Positions 33,225 through 43,046 are shown, numbered from the stretch's first letter. The stretch: DNA of 64,000 nucleotides from an uncultured Acetatifactor sp. (GCA_947630715.1 CANRIP010000009.1:1-64000); one strand, 5' to 3'. Notes: a model not told the origin generated them from the sequence alone. Numbers and translations: made by a program.

Positions 33225-33355
33225 GCAACGGAAAACCTGCTTGAAACCTACTTATCATGATATCCTTTTGGGAAAATCCCTGAAATCGAAGTGATTTCTC
33301 ATAGTCCATGCTCTTTTCCACATATACTTTTTCAGACAAACGTTTGGGGGAGCAG

Positions 33356-34453
33356 ATGGACGGAGAACAGAGAAAACATTATTCGGATCGGCTCAGAAAG
33401 GGAATTGTGGCGGAGTGCGCCCTGATTGCGCTGATGGCTGCGCTTGTAACAGGCAGATGGGGGGACAACGTTCAGGAAAGTTTCAGCGCCAATGCCCTTT
33501 TATTAGAGGGGGATTACATAAAGTGGGTGGATTTTACCGTTTCCTATGAAGCATTGTGCAAGGCTTATGACTGGGATGTAAAGTCCCATGGGACGGAACA
33601 GGAGATCAGTTGGATCGATCTGCTGGCTTACACGGCGGCGAGAACGGGAGGGGCCTTTGACAAAAAGGCACTGGAGCTGATGGACAGGGGAGCAAACGCC
33701 ATTGTGACGGGGGAGGAAAGCCTGGAAAGTCTGACGGAAAATCTGAAATATTTCCCTTACTACCGGGACGCCTATGATGCGGCGCTGGGCGGATTGGTGG
33801 GGGAATACCAGGAGGAACAGGGGGATGGATCCGGCGGCGTGACATCGGAAAGCTGTTATGGACTGAAAGGCTTTTTCCCTCTGGCAAAGGGGTTTGAGTA
33901 TACCCATTACGATGATTTCGGAGCCGGAAGAAGTTACGGATATCAGAGACGACATTTGGGCCATGACATGATGGGGCAGATCGGCACCCCCGTCATCAGC
34001 GTGGAGTCAGGCGTGGTGGAGGCGCTGGGCTGGAATCAATATGGCGGCTGGCGCATCGGTATCCGCAGCTTTGACGGGCGCAGATATTACTACTACGCCC
34101 ATCTGCGTCAGAATTATCCCTATGCGGAAGGGCTGAAGGAAGGCGATATTGTGACCGCCGGGGATGTGATCGGATATCTGGGGCATACGGGTTACAGTGC
34201 AAAGGAAAATGTGAATAACATCGAAGTGCCCCACCTTCACTGGGGGATGGAGCTGATTTTCGACGAGTCTCAGAAGGAGAGCGATAACGAGATCTGGATT
34301 GATCTGTATGCGCTGACCAGATTTCTGGCCAAACATAAGCAGGCCGTGGAAAAGGTGGGAGAAACCCGGGAGTGGGTGAGGAGCAGCCGGATTGTGGATC
34401 CTGCGGCGGAAGAATACCGAAAGAACGCGGAGCGGGAGGCCGGGTCCTTTTAG
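33356..34453 (+). CDS. M23-family metallopeptidase, membrane-anchored
   Basis: This encodes 365 residues. The N-terminus has a basic stretch and a hydrophobic segment (about 18-32) that could be a signal anchor. The C-terminal half is a LytM/M23 domain: zinc ligands in RRHLGHDMMG (H-x-x-x-D) and HLHWGMEL (H-x-H), with YYYAHL and GDVIGYLGHTG between. Such enzymes cut peptidoglycan cross-bridges; Clostridial sporulation proteins such as SpoIIQ are relatives, but this one has the full catalytic set. The start at 33356 follows GGGGGAG; an ATG at 33308 has no ribosome binding site. The stop overlaps the convergent rarA stop by four bases. Confidence 0.82.
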   Translation: MDGEQRKHYSDRLRKGIVAECALIALMAALVTGRWGDNVQESFSANALLLEGDYIKWVDFTVSYEALCKAYDWDVKSHGTEQEISWIDLLAYTAARTGGAFDKKALELMDRGANAIVTGEESLESLTENLKYFPYYRDAYDAALGGLVGEYQEEQGDGSGGVTSESCYGLKGFFPLAKGFEYTHYDDFGAGRSYGYQRRHLGHDMMGQIGTPVISVESGVVEALGWNQYGGWRIGIRSFDGRRYYYYAHLRQNYPYAEGLKEGDIVTAGDVIGYLGHTGYSAKENVNNIEVPHLHWGMELIFDESQKESDNEIWIDLYALTRFLAKHKQAVEKVGETREWVRSSRIVDPAAEEYRKNAEREAGSF

Positions 34454-35796
34454 GCCGGGTCCTCACCCAGCCGGAAGGCCCGGCTTTTGTCCAGCCGTTC
34501 CCGGAACGTTGTTTCCTCCCCTTCCTCGGTGGGAAGATAGTAACGCCTGTCCTTCAGGCTTTCCGGAAGACAGGTCATGCGGGCGATCCGTTCCTTGGTG
34601 TCATGCGCGTAGATATAGCCCTCTCCGTAGTGCAGATCCGCCATAAGCTGGGTGGGGGCGTTCCGAATATTCAGAGGAACCGGCTCCGCCAGTTGTTTCA
34701 GGGCGTCGGTTTTGGCGGTTTCATAAGCTTTGTACGCCGCATTGGAGCGGGGGGCCAGAGACAGATAAATCACGGTCTGAGCCAGGTTGACGTTGCATTC
34801 CGGGACTCCGTTGAAGTGGCAGGCCTGGTAAGCGGCAACGGCTAAAGGCAGGGCCTGATTGTCCGCCAGGCCGATGTCTTCGCTGGCAAACCGGACGAGC
34901 CGGCGGGCGATATAGAGAGGATCCTCCCCCGCTTCCAGCATCCTTGCCAGCCAGTAAACCGCGGCGTCGGGATCGGAATTGCGCATGGATTTATGCAGGG
35001 CGGAGATCAGATTGTAATGTTCTTCGCCTTTTTTATCGTAGAGAAGGGTTTTCTTGCCCAGGCACTGTTCCAGCGTGTTTTCTGTCACCGTGACGGAGCC
35101 GTCGGCAGCAATTTCCCCGTTTAAAACCGCCATTTCCAGCGTGTTGAGCGCCGTCCGGGCGTCTCCGTTGGCAAAGACGGCAATTTTGTCAATCAGATCG
35201 CTGTCCATGTGCACTGTCATGTTTCCGAAACCACGGCTGTCCGTAAGGGTTCGGGAGAGCAGGGACGCAAGGTTTTCCGCCGTCAGCTCCTTCAGCACAA
35301 ACACCTTGCACCGGGACAGAAGCGCCGCGTTGATTTCAAAGGAAGGGTTCTCCGTGGTGGCCCCGATCAGCGTAATGCTGCCCCGCTCCACATAGGGGAG
35401 AAAGGCGTCCTGCTGGGCCTTGTTGAACCGGTGGATTTCATCTACAAAGCAGAGGGTGCGGATCCCGTAAGCCCGGTTTTCCTCCGCCTGTTTCATAATG
35501 TCCTTGATCTCCTTGATGCCGCTGGTGACGGCGCTGAAATTCACGAAGGAGGATTTGGTGCGGTGGGCGATGATCCGCGCCAGGGTAGTTTTTCCCACGC
35601 CGGGCGGCCCCCAGAAAATCATGGAGCAGATCTGATCCCGCTCCAGCATCTGGCGCAGAATCCTGCCCTCTCCTAAAAGGTGTTCCTGCCCGATATAGTC
35701 GGCAAGCTCTCTGGGCCGCATCCGGTCCGCAAGGGGGGCGGTGATGGGGGACAGGGATTGTTCGTTCGTAGTGTCAAATAAAGATAACTGATCCAT
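34450..35796 (-). CDS. rarA: Replication-associated recombination protein A, AAA+ ATPase
   Basis: This encodes 448 residues of the RarA/MgsA/WRNIP1 family, which acts at stalled replication forks with SSB and RecA. Walker A GPPGVGKTTLA, Walker B CFVDEIHRFNKAQQDAF and sensor 1 LIGATTENPSFE are present, followed by the C-terminal tetramerisation part (ARRLVRFASEDIGLADNQAL). The N-terminal MDQLSLFD resembles other RarA starts and sets the start at 35796. The gene has its own promoter, diverges from the butyrate operon, and converges on the M23 gene with a 4-bp overlap of stops. Confidence 0.93.
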   Translation of the reverse strand: MDQLSLFDTTNEQSLSPITAPLADRMRPRELADYIGQEHLLGEGRILRQMLERDQICSMIFWGPPGVGKTTLARIIAHRTKSSFVNFSAVTSGIKEIKDIMKQAEENRAYGIRTLCFVDEIHRFNKAQQDAFLPYVERGSITLIGATTENPSFEINAALLSRCKVFVLKELTAENLASLLSRTLTDSRGFGNMTVHMDSDLIDKIAVFANGDARTALNTLEMAVLNGEIAADGSVTVTENTLEQCLGKKTLLYDKKGEEHYNLISALHKSMRNSDPDAAVYWLARMLEAGEDPLYIARRLVRFASEDIGLADNQALPLAVAAYQACHFNGVPECNVNLAQTVIYLSLAPRSNAAYKAYETAKTDALKQLAEPVPLNIRNAPTQLMADLHYGEGYIYAHDTKERIARMTCLPESLKDRRYYLPTEEGEETTFRERLDKSRAFRLGEDPA

Positions 35797-35845
35797 AGTA
35801 TTCTCTTTTCCTATCATTCTGATAGTGCAACTGTATTTATTACTT

Positions 35846-35873
35846 ATCATAGCACGTTTTATCGCAATTTCAA
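35846..35873 (-). promoter_or_regulatory. Promoter of rarA
   Basis: On the minus strand TTGAAA (35873-35868) and TATGAT (35851-35846) have a 16-bp spacer. Confidence 0.65.
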
Positions 35874-35970
35874 CCGATTTTCCGGAGTTTCCCGGTGAAA
35901 ATCTCAAACGACCATCCGCCTCTTTCCCTGCCGGATATGGATCCCGGCGATCATACCGGCCTCGCTGATC

Positions 35971-36014
35971 AACAAGATTACATTTTGCAAGGAACAAGAT
36001 TACATTTCGCAAGG
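35971..36014 (+). repeat. 22-bp tandem duplication upstream of the butyrate operon
   Basis: AACAAGATTACATTTTGCAA plus GG occurs twice head to tail (35971-35992 and 35993-36014, one mismatch), just upstream of the thl promoter. It could double a regulator site. Confidence 0.85.
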
Positions 36015-36022
36015 AAAAGCCG

Positions 36023-36051
36023 TTGCAAATACGCTTTGACTATGATAAACT
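36023..36051 (+). promoter_or_regulatory. Promoter of the butyrate operon
   Basis: TTGCAA (36023-36028) and TAAACT (36046-36051) have a 17-bp spacer. An alternative TTGACT at 36036-36041 has no good -10 partner. The leader is about 60 nt. Confidence 0.6.
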
Positions 36052-36117
36052 AGGAATGATGACATGTGACAAAAAAATAACAATCAATTTCAACAAAAAG
36101 TAATGGAGGAAAAACAA

Positions 36118-37302
36118 ATGGCCAAAAAAGTAGTTTTAGCCGGAGCCTGCCGTACTGCCATCGGCACCATGGGCGGCTCATTAAGCACCACTCCCGCTGC
36201 GGATCTGGGTGCGATTGTTATCAAGGAAGCGCTGAAGAGGGCAGGCGTTGCTCCCGATGCGGTAGATCAGGTCTACATGGGCTGTGTCATTCAGGCAGGC
36301 CTGGGGCAGAATGTAGCTCGTCAGGCGTCCATCAAGGCAGGACTTCCCGTGGAGGTTCCCGCGGTGACCATGAACGTGGTCTGCGGCTCGGGCTTAAACT
36401 GCGTGAATCAGGCTGCGCAGATGATCATGGCGGGGGATGCCGACATTGTGGTTGCCGGCGGTATGGAAAACATGTCCATGGCGCCCTACGCGATTCCTCA
36501 GGGCCGTTACGGATACAGAATGAACAACGGCGTACTGGTGGACACCATGATCAAGGATGCCCTCTGGGATGCGTTTAACGATTATCATATGATCAAAACG
36601 GCGGACAACATCTGCGAGGAATGGGGACTGACCCGTGAGGAAATCGACGAGTTTGCCCTGAAAAGCCAGCAGAAGACCGAGGCTGCACAGAAGGCCGGCG
36701 CATTCAAGGCGGAGATTGTGCCTGTGGAAGTGAAGAAAAAGAAAGAGACGGTGATCTTTGACACCGATGAAGGCCCCAGACCCGGTTCCACCATGGAAGG
36801 TCTGGCAAAGCTTCGTCCCATCAATCCCGGCGGTTTCGTGACCGCAGGAAACGCCTCCGGCATCAATGACGGCGCGGCTGCCATTGTGGTGATGAGCGAA
36901 GAAAAGGCTAAGGAGCTGGGCGTAAAGCCGATGGCTACCTTTGTGGCCGGCGCGCTGGCGGGCGTCCGTCCCGAAGTGATGGGAATCGGCCCTGTGGCCG
37001 CAACCAGAAAGGTCATGGCAAAGACCGGCATGAAGATTGAAGATTTCGACATTATCGAAGCCAACGAGGCCTTTGCGGCTCAATCCGTTGCGGTAGGCAA
37101 GGATCTTGGCATCGATGTGGATAAACAGTTGAATCCAAACGGCGGTGCCATTGCTCTGGGCCATCCCGTGGGCGCGTCCGGCTGCCGTATCCTGGTGACC
37201 CTGCTTTACGAGATGCAGGCAAGGGGCGCAAAGACCGGACTTGCGACGCTTTGCATTGGCGGCGGCATGGGCTGCGCTACCATCGTCAAGATGGAAAACT
37301 AA
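36118..37302 (+). CDS. thl: Acetyl-CoA C-acetyltransferase (thiolase)
   Basis: This encodes 394 residues. It condenses two acetyl-CoA to acetoacetyl-CoA, the first step of butyrate formation. The acyl-accepting cysteine is in [13 protein letters not shown], the catalytic histidine in [13 protein letters not shown] and the second cysteine in [12 protein letters not shown]. Length and motifs are standard for biosynthetic thiolases. The start at 36118 follows GGAGG; an ATG at 36103 lies in the ribosome binding site. It is the first gene of the thl-crt-hbd-bcd-etfB-etfA operon, the canonical order in butyrate-forming Lachnospiraceae and clostridia. Confidence 0.96.
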   Translation: MAKKVVLAGACRTAIGTMGGSLSTTPAADLGAIVIKEALKRAGVAPDAVDQVYMGCVIQAGLGQNVARQASIKAGLPVEVPAVTMNVVCGSGLNCVNQAAQMIMAGDADIVVAGGMENMSMAPYAIPQGRYGYRMNNGVLVDTMIKDALWDAFNDYHMIKTADNICEEWGLTREEIDEFALKSQQKTEAAQKAGAFKAEIVPVEVKKKKETVIFDTDEGPRPGSTMEGLAKLRPINPGGFVTAGNASGINDGAAAIVVMSEEKAKELGVKPMATFVAGALAGVRPEVMGIGPVAATRKVMAKTGMKIEDFDIIEANEAFAAQSVAVGKDLGIDVDKQLNPNGGAIALGHPVGASGCRILVTLLYEMQARGAKTGLATLCIGGGMGCATIVKMEN

Positions 37303-37329
37303 GTCGTGATATCAAAGTGGAGGTTTGAG

Positions 37330-38115
37330 ATGGAATTTGTTTTGTATGAACAGAAGGGCGATTACGCCATCATCACCATCAACCGGGAAAAGGCTTTGAA
37401 CGCCTTAAATTCTCAGGTGCTGGAGGAACTGGATCAAACGCTGGACAATGTGGATCTGGACGCGGTGCGCTGCCTGATCCTCACCGGAGCGGGACAGAAA
37501 TCCTTTGTGGCCGGCGCGGATATCGGAGAGATGAGCGGTTTGACCAAGGCCCAGGGAGAGGCGTTCGGCAAGAAAGGCAACGATGTGTTCCGGAAACTGG
37601 AGACGTTCCCCATCCCCGTGATTGCCGCCGTCAACGGGTTTGCGCTGGGCGGAGGCTGCGAGATCTCCATGAGCTGTGATATCCGCATCTGTTCCGACAA
37701 CGCCGTATTCGGCCAGCCGGAGACAGGGCTGGGTATTACCCCCGGCTTTGGCGGAACCCAGAGGCTTGCCCGCCTGGTGGGCGCCGGCATGGCCAAGCAG
37801 ATGATCTATACCGCCCGTAACATCAAGGCGGACGAGGCATACAGGATCGGCCTTGTGAACGCGGTTTATCCTCAGGAAGAACTGCTCGCCGCCGCGGAGA
37901 AGATGGCGGCAGGCATTGCAAAAAATGCCCCCATCGCCGTGCGAAACTCCAAAAAGGCCATTAATGAAGGGCTGGATGTGGATATGGAGGAAGCGGTCGT
38001 GATCGAGGAAAAACTGTTCGGCGATTGTTTCGAGACGGAAGACCAGAAGTACGGAATGGCGTTTTTCCTGGACAAAAACAAGGAAAAGGTAAAAGAGCCT
38101 TTTCGGAACCGCTGA
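37330..38115 (+). CDS. crt: 3-hydroxybutyryl-CoA dehydratase (crotonase)
   Basis: This encodes 261 residues of the enoyl-CoA hydratase family. It dehydrates 3-hydroxybutyryl-CoA to crotonyl-CoA. The oxyanion-hole and catalytic segments are GAGQKSFVAGADIGEM, NGFALGGGCEISMSCDIRI (first glutamate) and GQPETGLGITPGFGGTQRL (second glutamate). The start at 37330 is preceded by GTGGAGG. It lies 27 bases after thl. The 139-base gap to hbd holds a strong hairpin (38181-38212). Confidence 0.95.
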   Translation: MEFVLYEQKGDYAIITINREKALNALNSQVLEELDQTLDNVDLDAVRCLILTGAGQKSFVAGADIGEMSGLTKAQGEAFGKKGNDVFRKLETFPIPVIAAVNGFALGGGCEISMSCDIRICSDNAVFGQPETGLGITPGFGGTQRLARLVGAGMAKQMIYTARNIKADEAYRIGLVNAVYPQEELLAAAEKMAAGIAKNAPIAVRNSKKAINEGLDVDMEEAVVIEEKLFGDCFETEDQKYGMAFFLDKNKEKVKEPFRNR

Positions 38116-38180
38116 CCCGGCGCCGCTTTAGCGGAGAGGTGGGTTTCGGCGGATTCCAATGCGGGATCTGTTTAAAACCC

Positions 38181-38212
38181 CGGCCTGGAACCCCTTTACC
38201 GGGTTCCGGCCG
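38181..38212 (+). other. Hairpin between crt and hbd
   Basis: CGGCC plus GGAACCC (38181-38193, one bulged T) pairs with GGGTTCC plus GGCCG (38201-38212) around a 7-nt loop. There is no T-run, so it is more likely an RNA-stability or processing element than a terminator. Confidence 0.7.
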
Positions 38213-38254
38213 TGGTTTGTATCATATCATGATGAATCAAAAGGAGGATGTTCT

Positions 38255-39094
38255 ATGAAAGTAGGTGTGATTGGCGCGGGCACCATGGGTGCCGGAATTG
38301 CGCAGGCGTTTGCCATGACGGATGGATATGAAGTATGTCTGTGCGACATTAAGCAGGAATTCGCGGATGGCGGCAAGGCAAGAATTTTAAAGAACCTGAA
38401 TTTCCTGGTGGGAAAAGAGAAGATCACGCAGCAGCAGGCGGACGCCATCAGCGCGAAGATCGTGACCGGGCTCAAGGATATCTGCACGGACTGCGATCTG
38501 GTGATCGAGGTGGCTCCTGAAAATATGCAGATTAAGAAGACCACTTTTAAGGAGCTGGAGCAGATTGTAAAGCCGGATTGCATTTTTGCCACCAATACGT
38601 CTTCCCTGTCCATTACCGAGATCGGCGCGGGTCTGGACAGACCCATGATCGGTATGCATTTCTTTAACCCCGCCGACAGAATGAAACTGGTGGAAGTGAT
38701 CGCGGGCGCCAATACTCCCGCCGATCTTGTGGAAAAGATTAAAAAGATTGCCGAGGAAATCGGCAAGACGCCTGTTGAGGTAAAGGAAGCGCCCGGATTT
38801 GTGGTGAACAGGATCCTGATTCCCATGATCAACGAAGCAATCGGCATTTATGCGGACGGCATCGCCAGCGTGGAAGATATCGATACGGCAATGAAACTGG
38901 GCGCCTCCCATCCCATGGGGCCTCTGGCGCTGGGCGATCTGGTAGGACTGGACATCGTTCTGGCCATTATGGAGGTTCTGCAGAATGAGACCGGCGATCC
39001 CAAGTACCGTCCTCATCCCCTGCTCAGAAAGATGGTTCGCGCAGGCAAGCTGGGTAAGAAGACCGGTATCGGTTTCTACGATTACAGCAAATAA
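38255..39094 (+). CDS. hbd: 3-hydroxybutyryl-CoA dehydrogenase
   Basis: This encodes 279 residues. It reduces acetoacetyl-CoA to 3-hydroxybutyryl-CoA with NAD(P)H. The dinucleotide-binding [17 protein letters not shown] is at the N-terminus; [18 protein letters not shown] holds the catalytic histidine, and [13 protein letters not shown] with [12 protein letters not shown] forms the C-terminal helical domain. Length is normal. The start at 38255 follows AAAGGAGG, which rules out the longer upstream frame. It lies between crt and bcd in the operon. Confidence 0.96.
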   Translation: MKVGVIGAGTMGAGIAQAFAMTDGYEVCLCDIKQEFADGGKARILKNLNFLVGKEKITQQQADAISAKIVTGLKDICTDCDLVIEVAPENMQIKKTTFKELEQIVKPDCIFATNTSSLSITEIGAGLDRPMIGMHFFNPADRMKLVEVIAGANTPADLVEKIKKIAEEIGKTPVEVKEAPGFVVNRILIPMINEAIGIYADGIASVEDIDTAMKLGASHPMGPLALGDLVGLDIVLAIMEVLQNETGDPKYRPHPLLRKMVRAGKLGKKTGIGFYDYSK

Positions 39095-39128
39095 GAAGCA
39101 AGATTAATGGAATGGAGGAATAGGAATC

Positions 39129-40280
39129 ATGGATTTTACGTTGCGCAAAGAACATGAAATGGCGCGCTCCTTGTTTAAGGAGTTTGCGGAAAAGGAAGTA
39201 AAGCCCCTGGCACAAGAAGTGGACGAGACGGAAAATTTCCCCAGAGGAACCGTTGACAAGATGGCAAAGAACGGGTTCTTAGGCATCCCCGTCCCCAAGG
39301 AGTACGGCGGTCAGGGCTGCGATCCTCTCACCTATGTGATGTGTGTGGAGGAGCTGTCCAAGGTTTGCGGCACCACGGGCGTAATCGTGTCCGCGCACAC
39401 CTCTCTGTGCTGTGATCCCATCATGACATTTGGCACGGAAGAACAGAAACAGAAATACCTTGTACCGCTGGCCAAGGGTGAGAAGCTGGGAGCGTTCGGC
39501 CTGACGGAGCCCGGCGCCGGAACCGACGCCCAGGGGCAGCAGACCAAGGCTGTGTTAGACGGAGACGAGTATGTGATCAACGGCTCCAAGATCTTCATCA
39601 CCAACGGCAAGGAAGCCGATGTGTATGTGATCTTTGCGGTTACGGGCATGGTGGAAAAGCGCGGCAGGATGATGAAGGAGATTTCCTCCTTTATCGTTGA
39701 AAAAGGAACCCCCGGCTTTACCTTCGGCACCAAGGAAAAGAAGATGGGAATCCGCGGTTCTTCTACATATGAGCTGATTTTCACCGACTGCCGGGTACCA
39801 AAGGAGAATCTGCTGGGAAAAATAGGTCAGGGTTTCAAGATCGCCATGCACACGCTGGACGGCGGACGTATCGGCATTGCGGCGCAGGCTCTCGGCATTG
39901 CAGAGGGCGCTCTGGATCGCACCATTGCCTACACCAAGGAGAGAAAACAGTTCGGCAAGAGCATTGCGGCTCAGCAGAACACCCAGTTCCAACTGGCGGA
40001 TATGGCAACCAAGGTACAGGCTGCTCAACTGCTGGTTTATAAGGCTGCTATGGCAAAGGCAAATCAGAAGGAGTACGGCTTTGAAGCCGCTCAGGCAAAG
40101 CTTTACGCGGCGGAGGTTGCCATGGAGGTTACCACGAAGGCGGTTCAGCTCCACGGCGGTTATGGTTATACCAGAGAGTACGATGTGGAGCGCATGATGC
40201 GCGATGCCAAGATTACCGAGATTTACGAGGGTACCAGCGAGGTACAGCGCATGGTCATCAGCGCGGCGCTGTTGAAGTGA
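39129..40280 (+). CDS. bcd: Butyryl-CoA dehydrogenase
   Basis: This encodes 383 residues of the acyl-CoA dehydrogenase family. With EtfAB it reduces crotonyl-CoA to butyryl-CoA and bifurcates electrons from NADH to ferredoxin. Family motifs: FGLTEPGAGTDAQG, MGIRGSSTYELIF, and the C-terminal YGYTREYDVERMMRDAKI with the catalytic glutamate in IYEGTSEVQRM. The length is standard. AATGGAGG precedes the start. The etfB and etfA genes directly downstream encode its electron-transfer partner. Confidence 0.96.
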   Translation: MDFTLRKEHEMARSLFKEFAEKEVKPLAQEVDETENFPRGTVDKMAKNGFLGIPVPKEYGGQGCDPLTYVMCVEELSKVCGTTGVIVSAHTSLCCDPIMTFGTEEQKQKYLVPLAKGEKLGAFGLTEPGAGTDAQGQQTKAVLDGDEYVINGSKIFITNGKEADVYVIFAVTGMVEKRGRMMKEISSFIVEKGTPGFTFGTKEKKMGIRGSSTYELIFTDCRVPKENLLGKIGQGFKIAMHTLDGGRIGIAAQALGIAEGALDRTIAYTKERKQFGKSIAAQQNTQFQLADMATKVQAAQLLVYKAAMAKANQKEYGFEAAQAKLYAAEVAMEVTTKAVQLHGGYGYTREYDVERMMRDAKITEIYEGTSEVQRMVISAALLK

Positions 40281-40332
40281 TCCTGACGGGATATCCCATT
40301 CATCAAACTATTTTAGAAGGAGAGAAAATACA

Positions 40333-41115
40333 ATGAAAGTTGTTGTTTGTATCAAGCAGGTTCCCGATACCAAGGGCGGCGTAAAGTTCAATCCCGACGG
40401 TACTCTGGACAGAGCTGCCATGATGACGATTATGAATCCTGATGACAAGGCTGGCCTGGAGGCCGCATTGAGATTAAAGGATCAGTACGGCGCGGAGGTT
40501 ACCGTTCTCACCATGGGACTTCCCAAGGCGGAGGATGTTCTGCGGGAAGCGATTGCAATGGGCGCCGATAAGGGCGTTCTTGTGACGGACAGAGTGCTGG
40601 GCGGCGCGGATACCTGGGCTACCTCTCAGACGCTGGCCGGCGCGCTCAGGAATATGGAATACGATCTGATCATTACCGGCCGTCAGGCCATCGACGGAGA
40701 TACCGCTCAGGTGGGGCCTCAGATTTCGGAGCATTTGAATATTCCCGTCATTTCTTACGCCCAGAAACTGAAGATCGACGGCGATTATGTGATCGTAGAG
40801 CGTCAGTACGATGACAGATATCATGTGCTGAAGGCGAAAATGCCGTGCCTGATCACCGCTCTTGCGGAGCTGAACGAGCCCAGATATATGACGCCCGGCG
40901 GAATTTTCGATGCATGCAAGGCTGAGATTACCGTATGGGGCAGAGCGGATCTGAAGGATGTGGAGGATTCCAACCTGGGATTGAAGGGATCGCCCACCCA
41001 GATCGCTAAGGCTTCCGACAAAGTGAGAAAAGGAGCGGGCGAAAAGGTCAATCTGGATCCCGCAGAATCGGTTGATTACATTGTAAACAAGCTGAAGGAA
41101 AAGCATGTGATCTGA
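40333..41115 (+). CDS. etfB: Electron transfer flavoprotein beta subunit
   Basis: This encodes 260 residues. It forms the FAD-binding EtfAB heterodimer that accepts NADH electrons and feeds butyryl-CoA dehydrogenase. Typical segments are VVVCIKQVPDTKGGVKFNP, NPDDKAGLEAALRLKD, LIITGRQAIDGDTAQVGPQ and PCLITALAELNEPRYM. In bifurcating clostridial Etf this subunit carries the NADH-site flavin. It starts 52 bases after bcd behind AGAAGGAGAG. Etf genes here are tied to butyrate formation by operon position. Confidence 0.95.
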   Translation: MKVVVCIKQVPDTKGGVKFNPDGTLDRAAMMTIMNPDDKAGLEAALRLKDQYGAEVTVLTMGLPKAEDVLREAIAMGADKGVLVTDRVLGGADTWATSQTLAGALRNMEYDLIITGRQAIDGDTAQVGPQISEHLNIPVISYAQKLKIDGDYVIVERQYDDRYHVLKAKMPCLITALAELNEPRYMTPGGIFDACKAEITVWGRADLKDVEDSNLGLKGSPTQIAKASDKVRKGAGEKVNLDPAESVDYIVNKLKEKHVI

Positions 41116-41253
41116 CCGGTGAAAGCGCCGGAGATGCGCCGGAGGTTTTCCCGTATTTCCAGACGTTTTCATCGAAAATGCAGTACAGAAACGTGTTTGA
41201 ATGTAGAAAGCCGCAGAATGGAACCAAGGTTCCCGGCAGAAGGAGAAGAAACG

Positions 41254-42300
41254 ATGAATTTGGAAGAATATAAAGGTGTATATGTCTTCGCGCAGCAGGT
41301 GGACAATGTGATCAACAATATCGCCTTTGAGCTGGTCGGCAAGGGAAAGGATCTGGCCGAAGCTCTTGGCACGGAAGTAACTGCTGTTTTGGTAGGCAGC
41401 AACGTAAAGGGGCTGGCGGATCAGCTTGCCGAATACGGCGCGGATAAGGTGATTGTGGTGGATGATCCCGAGCTGAAGGAGTACAGAACCGAGCCTTACG
41501 CGCATGCTATCGCCTCCGTGATTAACAAGTATAAGCCCGAGATTTTCCTGGTAGGCGCGACTGCCATCGGACGGGATCTGGGCCCCAGAGTTTCCGCCAG
41601 GATTCATACCGGCCTGACCGCAGACTGTACGCAGCTTGAGATCGGCGATTTTCCGCTTGCCCCTGTTCCCGGCAAGGAGCAGAAACATAATCAACTGCTG
41701 ATGACCCGTCCCGCGTTTGGCGGCAATACCATCGCCACCATCGCCTGTCCTGATTTCCGGCCCCAGATGGCCACCGTGCGTCCCGGCGTTATGCAGAAAC
41801 GGGAGAGAAAGCCCGGCGTCAAGGCAAATGTGGAGGAATTCAATCCCGGATTTACTCCCGATCACAAGTATGTGGAAATTATGGAGGTCGTCAAGGCCGT
41901 TTCCAATACCGTTGACATTATGGATGCCAAAATTCTGGTATCCGGCGGCCGCGGCATGGGAAGTCCTGAAAACTTCAAAATGCTGGAGGATCTGGCGGAG
42001 GTCCTGGACGGACAGGTCAGTTGCTCCCGTGCGGTAGTGGATGCAGGCTGGAAACCCAAGGATTTGCAGGTAGGACAGACCGGAAAAACCGTCCGTCCCA
42101 ACGTTTACTTTGCCGTAGGAATCTCCGGCGCGATTCAGCATCTGGCGGGCATGGAGGAATCCGACATTATTGTGGCCATCAACAAGGATGAGAGCGCTCC
42201 CATCTTTGATGTGGCGGATTACGGCGTGGTAGGCGATCTGAACAAGATCGTTCCTGCCCTGACGGAAAAGCTGCGCGCAGAACTGGCAAAGAATCAGTAA
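41254..42300 (+). CDS. etfA: Electron transfer flavoprotein alpha subunit
   Basis: This encodes 348 residues. The C-terminal FAD-binding domain has LVSGGRGMGSPENF, GCSRAVVDAG-like SRAVVDAGWKPKDLQVGQTG, YFAVGISGAIQHLAGM and VAINKDESAPIFDVADYG, the standard EtfA signature. It is the partner of EtfB. The start at 41254 follows AGAAGGAGAAG; the 138 bases between etfB and etfA are open in this frame but have no earlier ribosome binding site and no family similarity. It is the last gene of the operon; a GC-rich hairpin follows. No butyrate kinase or butyryl-CoA:acetate transferase is in the window, so the final step is encoded elsewhere. Confidence 0.95.
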   Translation: MNLEEYKGVYVFAQQVDNVINNIAFELVGKGKDLAEALGTEVTAVLVGSNVKGLADQLAEYGADKVIVVDDPELKEYRTEPYAHAIASVINKYKPEIFLVGATAIGRDLGPRVSARIHTGLTADCTQLEIGDFPLAPVPGKEQKHNQLLMTRPAFGGNTIATIACPDFRPQMATVRPGVMQKRERKPGVKANVEEFNPGFTPDHKYVEIMEVVKAVSNTVDIMDAKILVSGGRGMGSPENFKMLEDLAEVLDGQVSCSRAVVDAGWKPKDLQVGQTGKTVRPNVYFAVGISGAIQHLAGMEESDIIVAINKDESAPIFDVADYGVVGDLNKIVPALTEKLRAELAKNQ

Positions 42301-42353
42301 AAATTCCTCAAACATGGAACCGGAAAGGAATCACAAGTGATGATTTCCCGGCA

Positions 42354-42386
42354 AAGGGCGGCGTGACAATGTGTTGCGCCGCCCTT
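42354..42386 (+). terminator. Probable terminator of the butyrate operon
   Basis: AAGGGCGGCG (42354-42363) pairs with CGCCGCCCTT (42377-42386). The T-tract after it is short and interrupted. Bases 42387-42518 hold no gene. Confidence 0.65.
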
Positions 42387-42518
42387 ATTGTAGGGCAATC
42401 TTTTCATCAACCACCTGCTATGCAGGGGAGATAACAGTTGCGCATATTTGGGGAAGGGGAAACGGGAATTGGAAGGAGAGGAAACGCATATACTGTATAA
42501 AAAGTCCGGGAAACCGAT

Positions 42519-43046
42519 ATGAATCTTAACATCAGGAAACCTGTTATCAAAATGCCTGACATCAAAAAGGCCGATCTGAAAGGGATCCATCTGAAATCTC
42601 TGGCGGTAAGCGTCGCCGTCAGCCTGGGAGCAGGCATTCTCAGCGCATTTCTCACGGGGGGCAGCATGCGGCAGTATGCGGATTTGTACCATCCGCCTCT
42701 TTCGCCGCCGGGCTGGGTTTTCCCCATTGTCTGGACCATTCTGTACATACTGATGGGCGTGGCGGCGTGGTTTGTCTATGAATCCTCGGGAAATGACAAG
42801 CGTCTGGCTTTTTCCCTGTACGGCAATCAGCTTTTGCTGAATATCGTCTGGCCGCTTCTGTTTTTCCAGTTAAAAATTTATTTCTTTGCTTTTGCCTGGA
42901 TTCTTCTCTTGTGGTTGATGGTGTACCTGACTTTGCGGCAGTTTTCCCTTCTGGACCGCAGAGCGGGGCTTTTGCTGGTGCCTTATCTTGTCTGGGTGAC
43001 CTTTGCCGCTTACCTGAATCTGGCTATCGCCATCCATTACCTTTAA
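42519..43046 (+). CDS. tspO: TspO/MBR-family membrane protein
   Basis: This encodes 175 residues. After a charged N-terminus of about 28 residues come five predicted membrane helices with TspO hallmarks: YHPPLSPPGWVFPIVWTILYILMG, WPLLFFQLKIYFFAF and LLVPYLVWVTFAAYLNLAI. TspO proteins bind porphyrins and related ligands and are linked to stress responses. The N-terminal extension with repeated I-K-x-P/D motifs is longer than usual. An internal ATG at 42552 is an alternative start, since the ribosome binding site before 42519 is weak. It follows the butyrate operon but is probably separate. Confidence 0.88.
   Translation: MNLNIRKPVIKMPDIKKADLKGIHLKSLAVSVAVSLGAGILSAFLTGGSMRQYADLYHPPLSPPGWVFPIVWTILYILMGVAAWFVYESSGNDKRLAFSLYGNQLLLNIVWPLLFFQLKIYFFAFAWILLLWLMVYLTLRQFSLLDRRAGLLLVPYLVWVTFAAYLNLAIAIHYL

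Noticed and set aside
41116..41253. In-frame 45-residue N-terminal extension of EtfA
   Set aside because: It has no ribosome binding site and no similarity to EtfA; GAAGGAGAAG before 41254 gives the standard start.
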